From Corbicula japonica (Eukaryota > Mollusca > Bivalvia > Venerida > Cyrenidae), in the NCBI GenBank assembly GCA_038501625.1, contig JAZAYU010000175.1, forward strand, positions 330,001 to 394,000: a stretch of 64,000 bases of DNA, read 5' to 3'. Below the pieces are notes generated by a model. That model did no database searches and had not been told where the DNA came from. It worked only from the letters and a program-made list of their open reading frames with translations. Shown here piece after piece: positions 10,850 through 23,090 of this stretch (within the stretch, counting starts at the first letter, position 1; every line of letters starts with the position of its first letter). A program made the position numbers and the translations under genes.

Positions 10850-11488
10850 ATGACGTTATTTATTGGCGGCGTTGAAGCTGAAGGAGAGCAACAAATAGCT
10901 CCAAGACGAAGAAGACAATGGTAGGTCCGAGATTGGACTTTGAAATCCTGTTTGGACAGTAACACAGTCCGAGGACGATTGAGGCGGAGCATTCGTCATA
11001 TTTCTAGTATTTCCTCCGTATGGAGACGGAAATGTTCCACTAGCTTCTATAACGAGTGGGACCACGTATCGTCAAAAAGACAACGTAAGTAAAAATGAAA
11101 TTGTCGTGAATTTACTTTAAATTTTGCAAACACATGTGTTTCAAATCTGTTTTGAAATATATACTGAAAATTTCATGGTGTTTTCTCCTTTTTTTGTTTC
11201 GTGCAGACGGGTCCCTTGGAACCTGGTCTTAATTTGACGACCACGCTCCGCTTCCTTGCAAATGGAGTCAGTTACCACGACCTTGCCCACTTCGCGTTTC
11301 GAATTCCCTACAACAACATCTCGCTGTTTGTGCAGGATGTCTGCCATGCCATCTTTCAAGAGTACCAGGCTGAGGTGTGGAAGACTTCATTAACCGATGA
11401 AACCTAGAGGGAAATGTCACAGAAGTTCCCGAACAAATGAAACATCCCTCATTGCTGCGGGACCTATGACGACAAGCACATTGTCAGA
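10850..11488 (+). pseudogene. PIF/Harbinger (HARBI1-like) transposase pseudogene, copy 1
   Basis: From ATG at 10850 the frame gives an N-terminal basic run RRRRQW, as in HARBI1-like proteins, then TAG at 10922. After frame changes it gives GAFVIFLVFPP-like sequence. A GTAAGT donor (11095) and TTTCGTGCAG acceptor (ending 11206) bound a 112-bp intron. Exon 2 reads TGPLEPGLNL, TLRFLANG, SYHDLAHFAFR, ISLFVQDVCHAI: the helix-rich region before the catalytic core. Past a TAG at 11405 it continues NIPHCCGTYDDKH, corresponding to the family block WNFPHC-GALDGKH that holds the first catalytic aspartate. Several in-frame stops (11405, 11438, 11489) make it dead, and the distal DDE residues are not recognisable. 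Family assignment rests on motif order recalled from the family, not on a search. Confidence 0.82.
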
Positions 11489-12070
11489 TAAATCGCTAAT
11501 CATTAACCGATGTTCGAGGGATAATCGTCCAATGTATATTAAATTGCTTATATATTGTTGACCATCGTTCGCACATCGGTCGTGCATCGGCCGACTAAAG
11601 GCCAATGTTTGGTCGAACATCGACCGATCATCGGTCGATTCTGTTGCTCACCACTAACACTCGATGACCTCAAATTTAAGCACTGGACGATGCTCTGCAA
11701 TAAATCGGCCGATCCTTGAAAGATGTGTTAATCATGGATTGCCGATAAAGGGCGATGCGGGGCATCGGTGTAGACATCGCTGATTTTTAACTTCAACTTA
11801 TTTTCTTCCGATGACCCTCGCCGATGCGCCTGATGACAACAGTCGCCGTCCGATTACTATGTGTGCTCGGCCGGCAACCAATCCATTTTGATAAAAAATT
11901 GCATCGGTTGCCCATCGTATACCCCATCGCTGGATAATGAGACTGACACTTAAAACTCATCTTTCAACAACAGCAGTTTACAGGTGATACATATTTGATA
12001 TCGGTGTTAAATTCCTTGTCATCGGTTCACTCCATAATTTGGCTATAAAACACTGATAAATCATCGATGG

Positions 12071-12675
12071 CTTCGTGTAACTTGGGTGGTACTGTTCACG
12101 CCGCATAACCCCTGGTAGAGCGCAACTCAATTTTAACCAAAAATATAATCATCTCAAAAGCCTTCCAATGGCCTAGTTGATAACAAGACTGGTCAAAGCT
12201 TTATTGTCGGAGACATTTATGTAATTGACTTTACCTTTGTAACTATCGACCAGCATTTTTGTATCTGTTATACATGTAAGCAATACTTATTATTCATTTC
12301 GTTCATACACATATGTGGATGTTTCAATATTTGTTTAACCTCAATAATATCTTCGTTTTACACCGTGCAATGATAATCCATATTTACTTTTACTAGGTGT
12401 TTGTCAAGAAAAGAATATATTAATTGCCGTCTGCAGTTTCGTTGCAATGTTGTCTGTAAAAAAATAAAGTATCGAAATCTTCTTTACGGCACAATGCAAG
12501 TCAATAATTTTTTCCACAAAAAACGTTATTAATGTTTCTTTATTTTACATCAGAAACGTCAAAATATATAGCTTGAACATTTAGTTCTTAACACAAAAAC
12601 TAATTTAAAAACTGACTTTTAAATGCCAATACTTGTATTATAAAACTGTCGACAATAATGCGTTACTGATTTGTA
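12071..12675. other. Non-coding part of the duplicated unit
   Basis: AT-rich, with no gene or repeat family recognised. It is conserved in copy 2 at about 19954-20560. Confidence 0.45.
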
Positions 12676-12935
12676 ACGAACTATGCATACCAGGAATTGC
12701 CACAAACAGAAAAAAGTCTTCGCGCGCATCGAAAATGTAGAGGAAAAGAAAGTACGGTTTTTATAAGAGAATCAATTTCAAATAAGAAACCACATACAAT
12801 TAACGATAAGAGAACCATTGAGGTAACCGCCTTGAAACGGTCAAAATGGTCTTAACCAATTTGCCGCTGGGGTTTTAAACCAGTTTCTAGGGTGCACCAA
12901 CCTCAAACTTGCCCAAAGATTTAAATGATGAAACA
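12676..12935 (+). repeat. Family-A dispersed repeat
   Basis: ATGCATACCAGGAATTGCCA, GTTTTTATAAG, AACCGCCTTGAAACGGTC, TTTTAAACCAGTTTCTAGGG and TGCACCAACCTCAAACTTGC appear in the order typical of the family, about 260 bp. It recurs in copy 2 at about 20562-20820. Confidence 0.7.
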
Positions 12936-13390
12936 AATTCTCCATTTGAATACAACAGTTTCATTTTGAGATGACCATTGTGAGGATGACAATTCCTCCA
13001 GCGATCGAAACACTGACGGAAAAATGTTAAGGTTTTTTTTTTTTAATTAAAAAACAACAGAATTGTCTTCATGGTAACCCCCCACCCCAAGAAAACGCAT
13101 ACAGTTTCCATCGCAATCAACCACCACAAATTTACTTTTCAATAGTGTCAACACAAACAATCAAATTGTAATATTTATCAATGACAATACATATACTTTT
13201 TGGATGTGCAAGTTTGTTTTGTCCAAAGGTTAGAAGAAGATAATCGTTGCAACAAAACTTTCGTAAGACAGAGTTATTGCAGTGTTATGAAAATTTGTTA
13301 TTTCGGTTGGCCACGACTGCTACATTTTTGTACCTATGAAGACCCTTGTGATTATATCATCCAACACTGCGAAGTTGAATTAATATATAA

Positions 13391-13561
13391 CCTCAAAGCC
13401 ACACAAATGCCTCAAAGGCACACAAACGCCTTAAAGCCACACAAATGTCTCAAAGCCACATAAATGCCTTAAAGCCACACAAATGTCTCAAAGCCACACA
13501 AATTCCTCAAAACTACACAAATGCCTCAAGGCCACACGAATGCCTCAAAGCCACACAAATG
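13391..13561. repeat. 19-bp minisatellite, nine copies (copy 1)
   Basis: Nine units of CCTCAAAGCCACACAAATG with point variants make exactly 171 bp. It is immediately followed by the GTTCTCTTGTGCGTTAATTG block of a family-A repeat. The copy number is the same in the duplicate at 21276-21446. Confidence 0.95.
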
Positions 13562-13990
13562 TCACGGTTCTCTTGTGCGTTAATTGTTTGTGGCGTCCTG
13601 TTTTAATTGACATACTTGTAACAAACCTTCGGGGGAAACCACCTTTGAACGGTCAGTGGAAAAACAAGTTGCCACTGGGGGTTTGAAACCAGGTTCTAGG
13701 GTGCACCAACCTCACACTTGCCCAAACAGGTTCTCGTATCACAAAACAAGTATAAGTTGTCTTGGTGAAATAACTCCAACCCACCCATTGGCTTAACAAT
13801 ATTGCATGCAAAAGCACAGAAACATATAAAACATATGAAGCTAATAGCACTGCAAAGCCAAAGGATCTTACCGAGACCTGAGCTCCTGGATTAAAATCAG
13901 CAAGAACACGTTGACAGGGATAAAAGAAACAAATCGAGCTTCTAGGTTCTTTTTAAGAAAAGGTTTTCCCATAAACCTTCATAAACTCTT
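13562..13990 (+). repeat. Family-A dispersed repeat, longer form
   Basis: Runs TTGTTTGTGGCGTCCTGTTT, GAACGGTCAGTGG, AAACCAGGTTCTAGGGTGCA, CAACCTCACACTTGCCC, CAACCCACCCATTGGC, GACCTGAGCTCCTGGATT, CATAAACCTTCATAAACTC. The longer 3' segment matches the minus-strand copy at 38950-39455. Confidence 0.7.
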
Positions 13991-14916
13991 AAACTTAAGA
14001 TATCAAAAGGAACTGTTGTGATAAATATATTTTCTCTTACCGTGAGGTTCTATAAAGTTACTGGATATATAGAGCACCACGCGAAATTGATTGCAAGAAC
14101 TATCTTTTAAGTTATACAAGCTTTAATATGGTACAATGCACCTGTCAGTTCGTATATGACCTGATTTTATTTTCTACATTTCAGTCGATTCATTTGTGTG
14201 GTTTTGCTATTTTCTCAAGCTCCTTGTTATATTTATTTTATCCATAATTTCTCAGTATACTCGGCGAATTTAAAAACAGTTTTAACTCTCCGGTGTGGTT
14301 TTAGTTCCTTTATAAATTGTTATGCGATGGGCAGTTGCTCAGTTCTTGGTGTAGAAGAATGTATCCATAAACTATAAAAAAAACATCTGAGATTGAATGA
14401 TTAAATGCCAATCTTGATTATCATTTATAAATTGAAGTACCTGAATTATAATATTAACATAAAAAGCGTATACAGGTTATTTTCATTTTGTTGAGTTTAT
14501 ATAGTAAATATACACTGTTGTATCTTTACCCCCAACAAAACCTTGTTATGGATAAAACAGTCAGCTCGCCTTACTTTTGACATATGAATTGTGTTGACTT
14601 TTGTCACCCCGAGCTCTATGAAATAGGCTGGTAATGTTAAATTAATTTGTCGGTGTGATTTGATAAAAAGTATTGTAATAATTAGTCGGGGGAAATAATT
14701 GGGACCGGTTTTTTATGTAATAAACAGCTATGTTGAACCAAGCAGCAAATTAAAGCTTCTTTCAGAAGCATTCACTTATCATAAAAATCATACTGGTAGG
14801 CATCACTCAGTACATCGTATCGTTTACAAAGCGACGAAAATTTATCTAAATTAAACGTCATTTTTCAGGTCGAAACGAAGCTTTTCGGCGACCTCACGCG
14901 TAAATCTTTGAGAAGA
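13991..14916. other. Non-coding part of the duplicated unit
   Basis: AT-rich, with no gene seen. It is repeated at about 21876-22811. Confidence 0.45.
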
Positions 14917-15195
14917 GCTCATGCAAGTTACATCAGTGGAAAGAGAATTTGATTCTGTACAATATTATAAAAACAGAAACATTCGAAAGACATCAAAGTT
15001 ATAGAAGAAAATATTCAGTTGCGGTTCTTCGGGCGTCATGTCCAAATACTGCTGTTAGTGGCCATCTTTGAAGACCTGTTTCCAATTTAAATATTTTGAA
15101 CATATTAGGTTCTATATTGTTAATATGATCAATGTACTGCAAACAAGTTTGATTAAATTATTAGAAAATATAAAAATGGGGCATTTCACCTTAAG
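14917..15195 (+). repeat. Family-D dispersed repeat, copy 1
   Basis: Blocks AAGTTACATCAGTGGAAAGA, TTCTGTACAATATTAT, AACATTCGAAAGACAT, GTCATGTCCAAA and the end TTTCACCTTAAG match 22812-23090 (via the tandem duplication) and, in reverse, 53626-53925. The third copy is clearly diverged and lies outside the duplication, so this is an independent dispersed family. Confidence 0.7.
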
Positions 15196-16640
15196 TAAGG
15201 AAAGATACTATAGTATCAGGCGTTTAGCATAAACAAGTTGATAGAGATATGAATGCAATGTGAATAAAATGCAATTATAGATAACTGAAAAGCAAAATAA
15301 GAGTTAACTCATAGAAAATATTAAATATCCTTACATTATAACTGGATGAGTAATAAATTGCGCGTCGTTTCGTGTGTATTTAGCCCATCCAGTTTATTTG
15401 TCATGAATAAAAAACTAGACATAACATATGGACAGAAATTTTTACTTTCTATAAGTCACAGTTTATGCAGTCGAGAGGCGAATCGCGGAACTTGCCAAAA
15501 TTAACTTGATTTGTGTTGACCGAATTTGAACGAAGAATCTTACGACTTTGGTCCTTGCGTTGTTTTTTTTTATTTTGTTTTAACGGATTTTTAAAAAATA
15601 ATTCCAAGTTATGTGTCTAGAAATGAGCGGAAGTTAGCGAGAGTGAATGAAAAAAAATCAGTTCGAAAAGAACATATAGATTATATCTTTGTAAACCATC
15701 TACTATTACGATGTAACATGTTACTCAATATTTCATGTTGTAATTTGATATGTTCTTTGGAATTGATAAAAAACTGAATAAAAAAAATAAATAAATCTGA
15801 TGTGTAGAAAGTGTAAAGAACTATGATGTCGTTATCGCTGTCTCTTATATATCTGTTGCTATAGATTTCATGTAGGGTAAAGATTTTATTATATTTCCTA
15901 CACTTATGTATAGCCTAAATTAAAAATTAGACTAATTTTAAGATTTGTAATATTACAGTTACAATTTACGGACTATACAGAACCATTTATTTCTTCGATC
16001 GACATCGATTTAACACGTGTCTTAACTTAGTATGAAATATGCTTGACCTACAATTATCTGACCCAAATACTTCTGATTAATGAGTTCAGTCCGTTTCCCG
16101 TCAAGTACATTATACACCGTAAGCTTTTATAGAGAGAATATAATTAAAATCCCAGTTATTATAGATGAAAATAGAACATTGAATGCCACAAACACGACAC
16201 ATATCAAAAAGTGTAGACTGTTTAATTGATCTTGTTCATGTGCAGTAATGAAAATTCATATTATTACCCATGCCGCCTAGCCCAGTGTTCAGCGGAACTC
16301 AATGTGTACATCAGTAAACGGTACAATTTTGATCCATCCTAAAGCATGATAAGCAAACGGCGGTGAACATGAAACTTTCACTGCAGAATCTCTTTCTAAA
16401 ACCCACCAAAATGTCCTCTTTCTAACGATAAAAAATTATGAGTGTGCGATAAAAATGATAAAGATTGGTAGATTTGTAGACTGGACAAGACTTTTTATCC
16501 ATAAGCATATATCAATAAATATTTACCGCACCTAATCCCTATTATGTATCGTTTTGATCTTGGTGTATTTCATTTCTATTGGTTTTAAGAAAGAGATCGC
16601 ATTGCTATGGGATAAGGAAATGGAAATTTATTTAGGACAC
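15196..16640. other. Non-coding part of the duplicated unit
   Basis: AT-rich, with no supported exon or repeat. Short reading frames near 15340-15620 are not recognisable. Confidence 0.45.
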
Positions 16641-16788
16641 CCGGCTGAAGGTTATTAAACTGAGATTGGAAACCAGTCTCAAATCTCAAGAATTTTATAT
16701 TAATTCTAATATCATTGGCCATTTCAGCCAATCAGATTCTTGAGATTTGAGACTGGTTTCTATGCTCAGTTTTATAACCTCGGGCACT
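16641..16788. repeat. Family-B palindromic element with CCAAT boxes
   Basis: Arms GGTTATTAAACTGAGATTGG-AAACCAGTCTCAAATCTCAAG and their reverse complement, ending AACCTCGGGCACTG. The inside carries GGCCATTTCAGCCAATCAGA. It is one of six copies in the window. In this copy the central duplicated stem is partly replaced by an AT-rich loop. Confidence 0.85.
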
Positions 16789-17014
16789 GATTTTAAGTAA
16801 GTGTCTATTATCGATGCGGTAGGGCAGCAAATCTTTAAACAAATGTGATGTTACTGAATTTTGTCCCTAAGCCAAATTATCTGTTATATAACACTTTTCA
16901 CACATTGAAACCAAGTAATAATGAACTTTAACACCTTCATGTAAAGAAGTTAAATTTGGTTGCACCATGAGAAAACTACTTAATATGTGTTGGCAAAATA
17001 AACCAATGGGTTAC

Positions 17015-17420
17015 AACCTCAGATCAGTTAGTGGCAAAACAATTTTGCCACTGCGGGGGTGGGTGGGGTGTAGGATTAAAACCAGGTTCAACGGTGCACC
17101 AACTTCACACTTGCGCTTACATGTTAACATATAAACAAACATGTACAAGATGCCTTGATAAATTAGCTCCAACCCACCAAAGCTCCAACTTGACAGTGTT
17201 GCATGCAAACACTCATTAACATATAAAACAAACGAAGCTGATAGCACCGTCAAGCAAAAAGCTGGGCACGTTAGGACCTAACTGAGACCTGAAACCTTGG
17301 AATTAAATTAGTAAGAACACAACGACCGGATATAAAATGGACTGAACTTTTATAATATTGTTTTACAAGAATTCCCATTAAACCCTCCTAATCTCCTAAA
17401 CTCTTATTCTCTGTGCACCA
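17015..17420 (+). repeat. Family-A dispersed repeat
   Basis: TCAGTTAGTGGCAAAACAAT, AAACCAGGTTCAACGGTGCA, CCAACTTCACACTTGC, CTCCAACCCACCAAAGCTCC and GACCTGAAACCTTGGAATT follow the family-A order. The internal divergence is greater than in the copy at 13562. Confidence 0.65.
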
Positions 17421-17424
17421 TAAC

Positions 17425-17610
17425 ACGTAGTTTAAACCACCAGTGGCAAGGTTCGAATGCGGTAACCCCTCGGATTCTCGTTTTCGTTAATTGTTTGAGG
17501 CGTCTATTTTGAAATTTATATTATGCCATCACCATACTTTCTTCTCTTCTCCGCTTTTTGTCTGTGTCGGGAGGCTTTGTCTGTTGGATGGTGGCCATTC
17601 CTGATATGGA
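17425..17610 (-). repeat. Family-A fragment, minus orientation
   Basis: TTTAAACCACCAGTGGCAAG, GAATGCGGTAACCCCTCGGA, TTAATTGTTTGAGGCGTC, GGGAGGCTTTGTCTGTTG, ATTCCTGATATGGATATTTC. It lies head-to-head with the preceding copy. Confidence 0.65.
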
Positions 17611-18790
17611 TATTTCACTTTTTAAAATCATAAACTTTTAAAATCAAACACAATATTTTTCGTATTATCAGAGACAAACGATAACTTGCAATAATAGTAC
17701 GCTGAAAATTAAGGAAAAGCATTGTCTACACACCCAGTTATTTGCACAATCCTTACAATAACGTACGTTACATGAACGTCAGCGCGGCACGCAATTGTCC
17801 ATTAAAGTGGTATTTATCTTGTGTGCCAAGTTCAAGGGGATTAAACACCTCTGACATGAAATAGATCACATTACGTTGATATATGATGAACGTTAGCGCG
17901 TGATCGGTGAACGCATACATTTGTATATCGCTCAGGGTGTATAAAAGAAAACGATTGTGTCACAATTAGGATATTTACTAAGGTATAAAATGTGCGTCGG
18001 ATATTGCAAAAGAAAATATTGTTGGAAAAACTCTTTCTAAAATTCAAATTAGATTAACGTAATTTGGAAAACAGTTCATTTCATTACATAATTCATGACA
18101 GGAAATTTTATATACAGTGCTTTACTTTAAAAATTGGAAATAAACATAGGTAAAAAACAGACTGAGCTACATGTATGTGAATATGATGAACTGATTTTAA
18201 TTGTAGGCAAAACAACAACAAAAGAAAAACAAACAAATATCACACATGGTAAAGGTGAATATGTTCCAATAGATTTTTTTTCATATAATAATTTTAGCTG
18301 CAGCCGTCTTATAGTGAATGCAATTATTTTAATTGGCACAATATTCCCAAAATTCAAAGTAATGGTAATAAATTGCTGTTCTCTGTTTCTTACAAAAGGA
18401 AACATTGTTTTGATGTGGGTTGCCTTTTCACTTTTAATATGGGATCCTAAATGATTTTTTATTTGATCATATTAACATCTATCTTTAATCTTAAATGTAC
18501 TTACAATGAACAAGTAGCTTACTTGTAATGCATATTTCACGTTTTAATTAAATTAACATATAAATTTATTGTTAGCGGCATGATTAGAAGAAAATCTATA
18601 CTGTACAATTAATAAATTATCTGTATTTTCACGAATAATCTCTCTTTAAAAAAATTAACTTAAGTAATTTGTATTTATTTATTTTCAAACTCTCGTTCAG
18701 TCATATCATATGTACATATTTTGTTTCCTATGTTGTGACTTTAAATGTTAATAGTATATGCGAACTAATGAATATGTCTTACAGTATTAG
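17611..18790. other. Distal part of duplication copy 1
   Basis: AT-rich. Reading frames of about 90-106 codons occur on both strands at 18127-18454, but they overlap each other, match nothing known, and are disrupted in copy 2 by about 453 bp of extra sequence. Confidence 0.4.
17939..17946 (+). promoter_or_regulatory. TATA-box-like sequence
   Basis: GGGTGTATAAAAGAAAACG fits a core TATA element and is conserved in copy 2 near 25840. No gene could be assigned downstream, so it may be fortuitous. Confidence 0.15.
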
Positions 18791-18794
18791 TTAA

Positions 18795-19371
18795 AAGACA
18801 ATGGTAGGTCCGAGATTGGACTTTGAAATCCTGTTTGGACAGTAACACAGTCCGAGGACGATTGAGGCGGAGCATTCGTCATATTTCTAGTATTTCCTCC
18901 GTATGGAGACGGAAATGGCCCACTAGCTTCTATAACGAGTGGGAGCACGTATCGTCAAAAAGACAACGTAAGAAAAAATGAAATTGTCGTGAATTTACTT
19001 TAAATTTTGCAAACACATGTGTTTCAAATCTGTTTTGAAATATATACTGAAAATTTCATGGTGTTTTCTCCTTTTTTTGTTTCGTGCAGACGGGTCCCTT
19101 GGAACCTGGTCTTAATTTGACGACCACGCTCCGCTTCCTTGCAAATGGAGTCAGTTATCACGACCTTGCCCACTTCGCGTTTCGAGTTTCCTACAACAAA
19201 ATCTCGCTGTTTGTGCAGGATGTATGCCATGCCATCTTTCAAGAGTACCAGGCTGAGGTGTGGAAGACTTCATAAACCGATGAAACCTAGAGGGAAATGT
19301 CACAGAAGTTCCCGAACAAATGAAACTTCCCTCATTGCTGCGGGACCTATGACGACAAGCACATTGTCAGA
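18795..19371 (+). pseudogene. PIF/Harbinger transposase pseudogene, copy 2, 5'-truncated by the duplication
   Basis: Starts mid-exon at the duplication junction, so it lacks the ATG and N-terminal codons of copy 1. It keeps the same intron borders (donor 18978, acceptor ending 19089) and the LEPGLNL, TLRFLANG, FVQDVCHAI blocks. It has an extra stop, TAA, directly after WKTS (19273-19275), where copy 1 reads TTA. It retains NFPHCC where copy 1 has NIPHCC. The family block is NFPHC, so copy 2 preserves the ancestral residue. Both copies share the older stops. Confidence 0.8.
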
Positions 19372-20561
19372 TAAATCGCTAATCATTAACCGATGTTCGA
19401 GGGATAATCGTCCAATGTATATTAAATTGCTTATATATTGTTGACCATCGTTCGCACATCGGTCGTGCATCGGCCGACTAAAGGCCAATGTTTGGTCGAA
19501 CATCGGCCGATCATCGGTCGATTCTGTTGCTCACCACTAACACTCGATGACCTCAAATTTAACGAGCACTGGACGATTCTCTGCAATAAATCGGCCGATC
19601 CTTGAAAGATGTGTTAATCATGGATTGCCGATAAAGAGCGATGCGGGGCATCGGTGTAGACATCGCTGATTTTTAACTTCAACTTATTTTCTTCCGATGA
19701 CCCTCACCGATGCGCCTGATGACAACAGTCGCCGTCCGATTACTATGTGTGCCCGGCCGGCAACCAATCCATTTTGATAAAAAAATTGCATCGGTTGCCC
19801 ATCGTATACCCCATCGCTGGATAATGTGACTGACACTTAAAACTCATCTTTCAAAAACAGCAGTTTACAGGTGATACATATTTGATATCGGTGTTAAATT
19901 CCTTGTCATCGGTTCACTCCATAATTTGGCTAAAAAACACTGATAAATCATCGATGGCTTCGTGTAACTTGGGTGGTACTGTTCACGCCGCATAACCCCT
20001 GGTAGAGCGCAACTCAATTTTAACCAAAAATATAATCATCTCAAAAGCCTTCCAATGGCCTAATTGATAACAAGACTGGTCAAAGCTTTATTGTCGGAGA
20101 CATTTATGTAATTGACTTTACCTTTGTAACTATCGACCAGCATTTTTGTATCTGTTATACATGTAAGCAATACTTATTATTCATTTCGTTCATACACATA
20201 TGTGGATGTTTCAATATTTGTTTAACCTCAATAATATCTTCGTTTTACACCGTGCAATGATAATCCATATTTACTTTTACTAGGTGTTTGTCAAGAAAAG
20301 AATATATTAATTGCCGTCTGCAGTTTCGTTGCAATGTTGTCTGTAAAAAAATAAAGTATCGAAATCTTCTTTACGGCACAATGCAAGTCAATAATTTTTT
20401 CCACAAAAAACGTTATTAATGTTTCTTTATTTTACATCAGAAACGTTAAAATATATAGCTTGAACATTTAGTTCTTAACACAAAAACTAAACAACACTAA
20501 AATTATTTTAAATGCCAATACTTGTATTATAAAACTGTCGACAATAATGCGTTACTGATTT
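19372..20561. other. Right part of Harbinger relic copy 2 and following spacer
   Basis: ATCGG/CCGAT-rich to about 19950, then AT-rich, with no gene. It mirrors 11489-12675 with a few substitutions and a short rearranged patch near 20488-20510. Confidence 0.5.
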
Positions 20562-20820
20562 GTAACGAAATATGCATACCAGGAATTGCCACAAACAGAA
20601 AAAAGTCTTCGCGCGCATCGAAAATGTAGAGGAAAAGAAAGTACGGTTTTTATAAGAGAATCAATTTCAAATAAGAAACCACATACAATTAACGATAAGA
20701 GAACCATTGAGGTAACCGCCTTGAAACGGTCAAAATGGTCTTAACCAATTTGCCGCTGGGGTTTTAAACCAGTTTCTAGGGTGCACCAACCTCAAACTTG
20801 CCCAAAGATTTAAATGATGA
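20562..20820 (+). repeat. Family-A dispersed repeat (duplicate of 12676-12935)
   Basis: Same blocks and order as the copy-1 counterpart, nearly identical. Confidence 0.7.
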
Positions 20821-21275
20821 AACAAATTCTCCATTTGAATACAACAGTTTCATTTTGAGATGACCATTGTGAGGATGACAATTCCTCCAGCGATCGAAAC
20901 ACTGACGGAAAAATGTTAAGGTTTTTTTTAAATTAAAAAACAACAGAATTGTCTTCATGGTAACCCCCACCCCAAGAAAACGCATACAGTTTCCATCGCA
21001 ATCAACCACCACCAATTTACTTTTCAATAGTGTCACCACAAACAATCAAATTGTAATATTTATCAATGACAATACATATACTTTTTGGATGTGCATGTTT
21101 GTTTTGTCCAAAGGTTAGAAGAAGATAATCGTTGCAACAAAACTTTCGTAAGACAGAGTTATTGCAGTGTTATGAAAATTTGTTATTTCGGTTGGCCACG
21201 ACTGCTACAATTTTGTACCTATGAAGACCCTTGTGATTATATCATCCAACTTTGCGAAGTTGAATTAATATATAA

Positions 21276-21446
21276 CCTCAAAGCCACACAAATGCCTCAA
21301 AGGCACACAAACGCCTTAAAGCCACACAAATGTCTCAAAGCCACATAAATGCCTTAAAGTCACACAAATGTCTCAAAGCCACACAAATTCCTCAAAACTA
21401 CACAAATGCCTCAAAGCCACACGAATGTCTCAAAGCCACACAAATG
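21276..21446. repeat. 19-bp minisatellite, nine copies (copy 2)
   Basis: 171 bp with nine units and the same copy number and order of variants as 13391-13561, differing at a few positions. This indicates the array has not expanded or contracted since duplication. Confidence 0.95.
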
Positions 21447-21875
21447 TCACGGTTCTCTTGTGCGTTAATTGTTTGTGGCGTCCTATTTTAATTGACATAC
21501 TTGTAACAAACCTTCGGGGGGAAACCACCTTTGAACGGTCAGTGGAAAAACAAGTTGCCACTGGGGGTTTAAACCAGGTTCTAGGGTGCACCAACCTCAC
21601 ACTTGCCCAAACAGGTTCTCGTATCACAAAACAAGTATAAGTTGTCTTGGTGAAATAACTCCAACCCACCCATTGGCTCAACAATATTGCATGCAAAAGC
21701 ACAGAAACATATAAAACATATGAAGCTAATAGCACTGCAAAGCCAAAGGATCTTACCGAGACCTGAGCTCCTGGATTAAAATCAGCAAGAACACGTTGAC
21801 AGGGATAAGAGAAACAAATCGAGCTTCTAGGTTCTTTTTAAGAAAAGGTTTTCCCATAAACCTTCATAAACTCTT
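21447..21875 (+). repeat. Family-A dispersed repeat (duplicate of 13562-13990)
   Basis: Contains AAACCAGGTTCTAGGGTGCA and GACCTGAGCTCCTGGATT in the same order as its counterpart. Confidence 0.7.
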
Positions 21876-22811
21876 AAACTTAAGATATCAAAAGGAACTG
21901 TTGTGATAAATATATTTTCTCTTACCGTAAGGTTCTATAAAGTTACTGGATATATAGAGCACCACGCGAAATTGATTGCAAGAACTATCTTTTAAGTTAT
22001 ACAAGCTTTAATATGGTACAATGCACCTGTCAGTTCGTATATGACCTGATTTTATTTTCTACATTTCAGTCGATTCATTTGGGTGGTTTTGCTGTTTTCT
22101 CAAGCTCCTTGTTATATTTATTTTATCCATACTTTCTCAGTATACTCGGCGAATTTAAAAACAGTTTTAACTCTCCGGTGTGGTTTTAGTTCCTTTATAA
22201 ATTGTTATGCGATGGGCAGTTGCTCAGTTCTTGGTGTAGAAGAATGTATCCATAAACTATAAAAAAAAAAAAAACAACATCTGAGATTGAATGATTAAAT
22301 GCCAATCTTAATTATCATTTATAAATTAAACTACCTGAATTATAATATTAACATATAAAGCGTATACAGGTTATTTTCATTTTGTTGAGTTTATATAGTA
22401 AATATACACTGTTGTATCTTTACCTCCAACAAAACCTTGTTATGGATAAAACAGTCAGCTCGCCTTACTTTTGACATATGAATTGTCTTGACTTTTGTCA
22501 CCCCGAGCTCTATGAAATAGGCTGGTAATGTTAAATTAATTTGTCGGTGTGATTTGATAAAAAGTATTGTAATAATTAGTCGGGGGAAATAATTGGGACC
22601 GGTTTTTTATGTAATAAACAGCTATGTTGAACCAAGCAGCAAATTAAAGCATCCTTTCAGAAGCATTCACTTATCATAAAAATCATACTGGTAGGCATCA
22701 CTCAGTACATCGTATCGTTTACAAAGCGACGAAAATTTATCTAAATTAAACGTCATTTTTCAGGTCGAAACGAAGCTTTTCGGCGACCTCACGCGTAAAT
22801 CTTTGAGAAGA

Positions 22812-23090
22812 GCTCATGCAAGTTACATCAGTGGAAAGAGAATTTGATTCTGTACAATATTATAAAAACAGAAACATTCGAAAGACATCAAAGTTATAGA
22901 AGAAAATATTCAGTTGCGGTTCTTCGGGCGTCATGTCCAAATACTGCTGTTAGTGGCCATCTTTGAAGACCTGTTTCCAATTTAAATATTTTGAACATAT
23001 TAGGTTCTATATTGTTAATATGATCAATGTACTGCAAACAAGTTTGATTAAATTATTAGAAAATATAAAAATGGGGCATTTCACCTTAAG
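22812..23090 (+). repeat. Family-D dispersed repeat, copy 2
   Basis: Tandem-duplication counterpart of 14917-15195. Confidence 0.7.

Larger units (their letters stand above)
10250..12070 (+). mobile_element. PIF/Harbinger transposon relic, copy 1
   Basis: A region with unusually many ATCGG/CCGAT words (10250-10910 and 11500-12070) surrounds a degenerate Harbinger-type transposase (10850-11488). The composition differs sharply from the AT-rich surroundings, which suggests one inserted element. Exact termini and target duplication were not located, so both ends are approximate. The duplication breakpoint at 10912 lies inside it. Confidence 0.6.
10912..18790 (+). repeat. Tandem duplication unit, copy 1 (7.88 kb)
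   Basis: Near-identical to 18795-27142, read by eye in the same order across the whole length with only scattered substitutions and small indels. The offset grows from 7883 at the left to about 7907 near the right. The left edge falls inside the Harbinger transposase (AAGACAATGG). The right edge is CAGTATTAG. It contains no intact protein gene, only a transposase remnant, several dispersed repeats and a minisatellite. Confidence 0.96.

Noticed and set aside
13391..13561. Possible CRISPR array (regular short repeats)
   Set aside because: The 19-bp units are contiguous with no spacers, and the genome is eukaryotic.
13200..13686. Frames with PHKCLKAT-type repeats
   Set aside because: They are translations of the 19-bp minisatellite, with no flanking coding signal.
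18127..18454. Overlapping plus and minus frames of about 100 codons
   Set aside because: Not conserved as open frames in duplication copy 2, and they overlap each other antisense.
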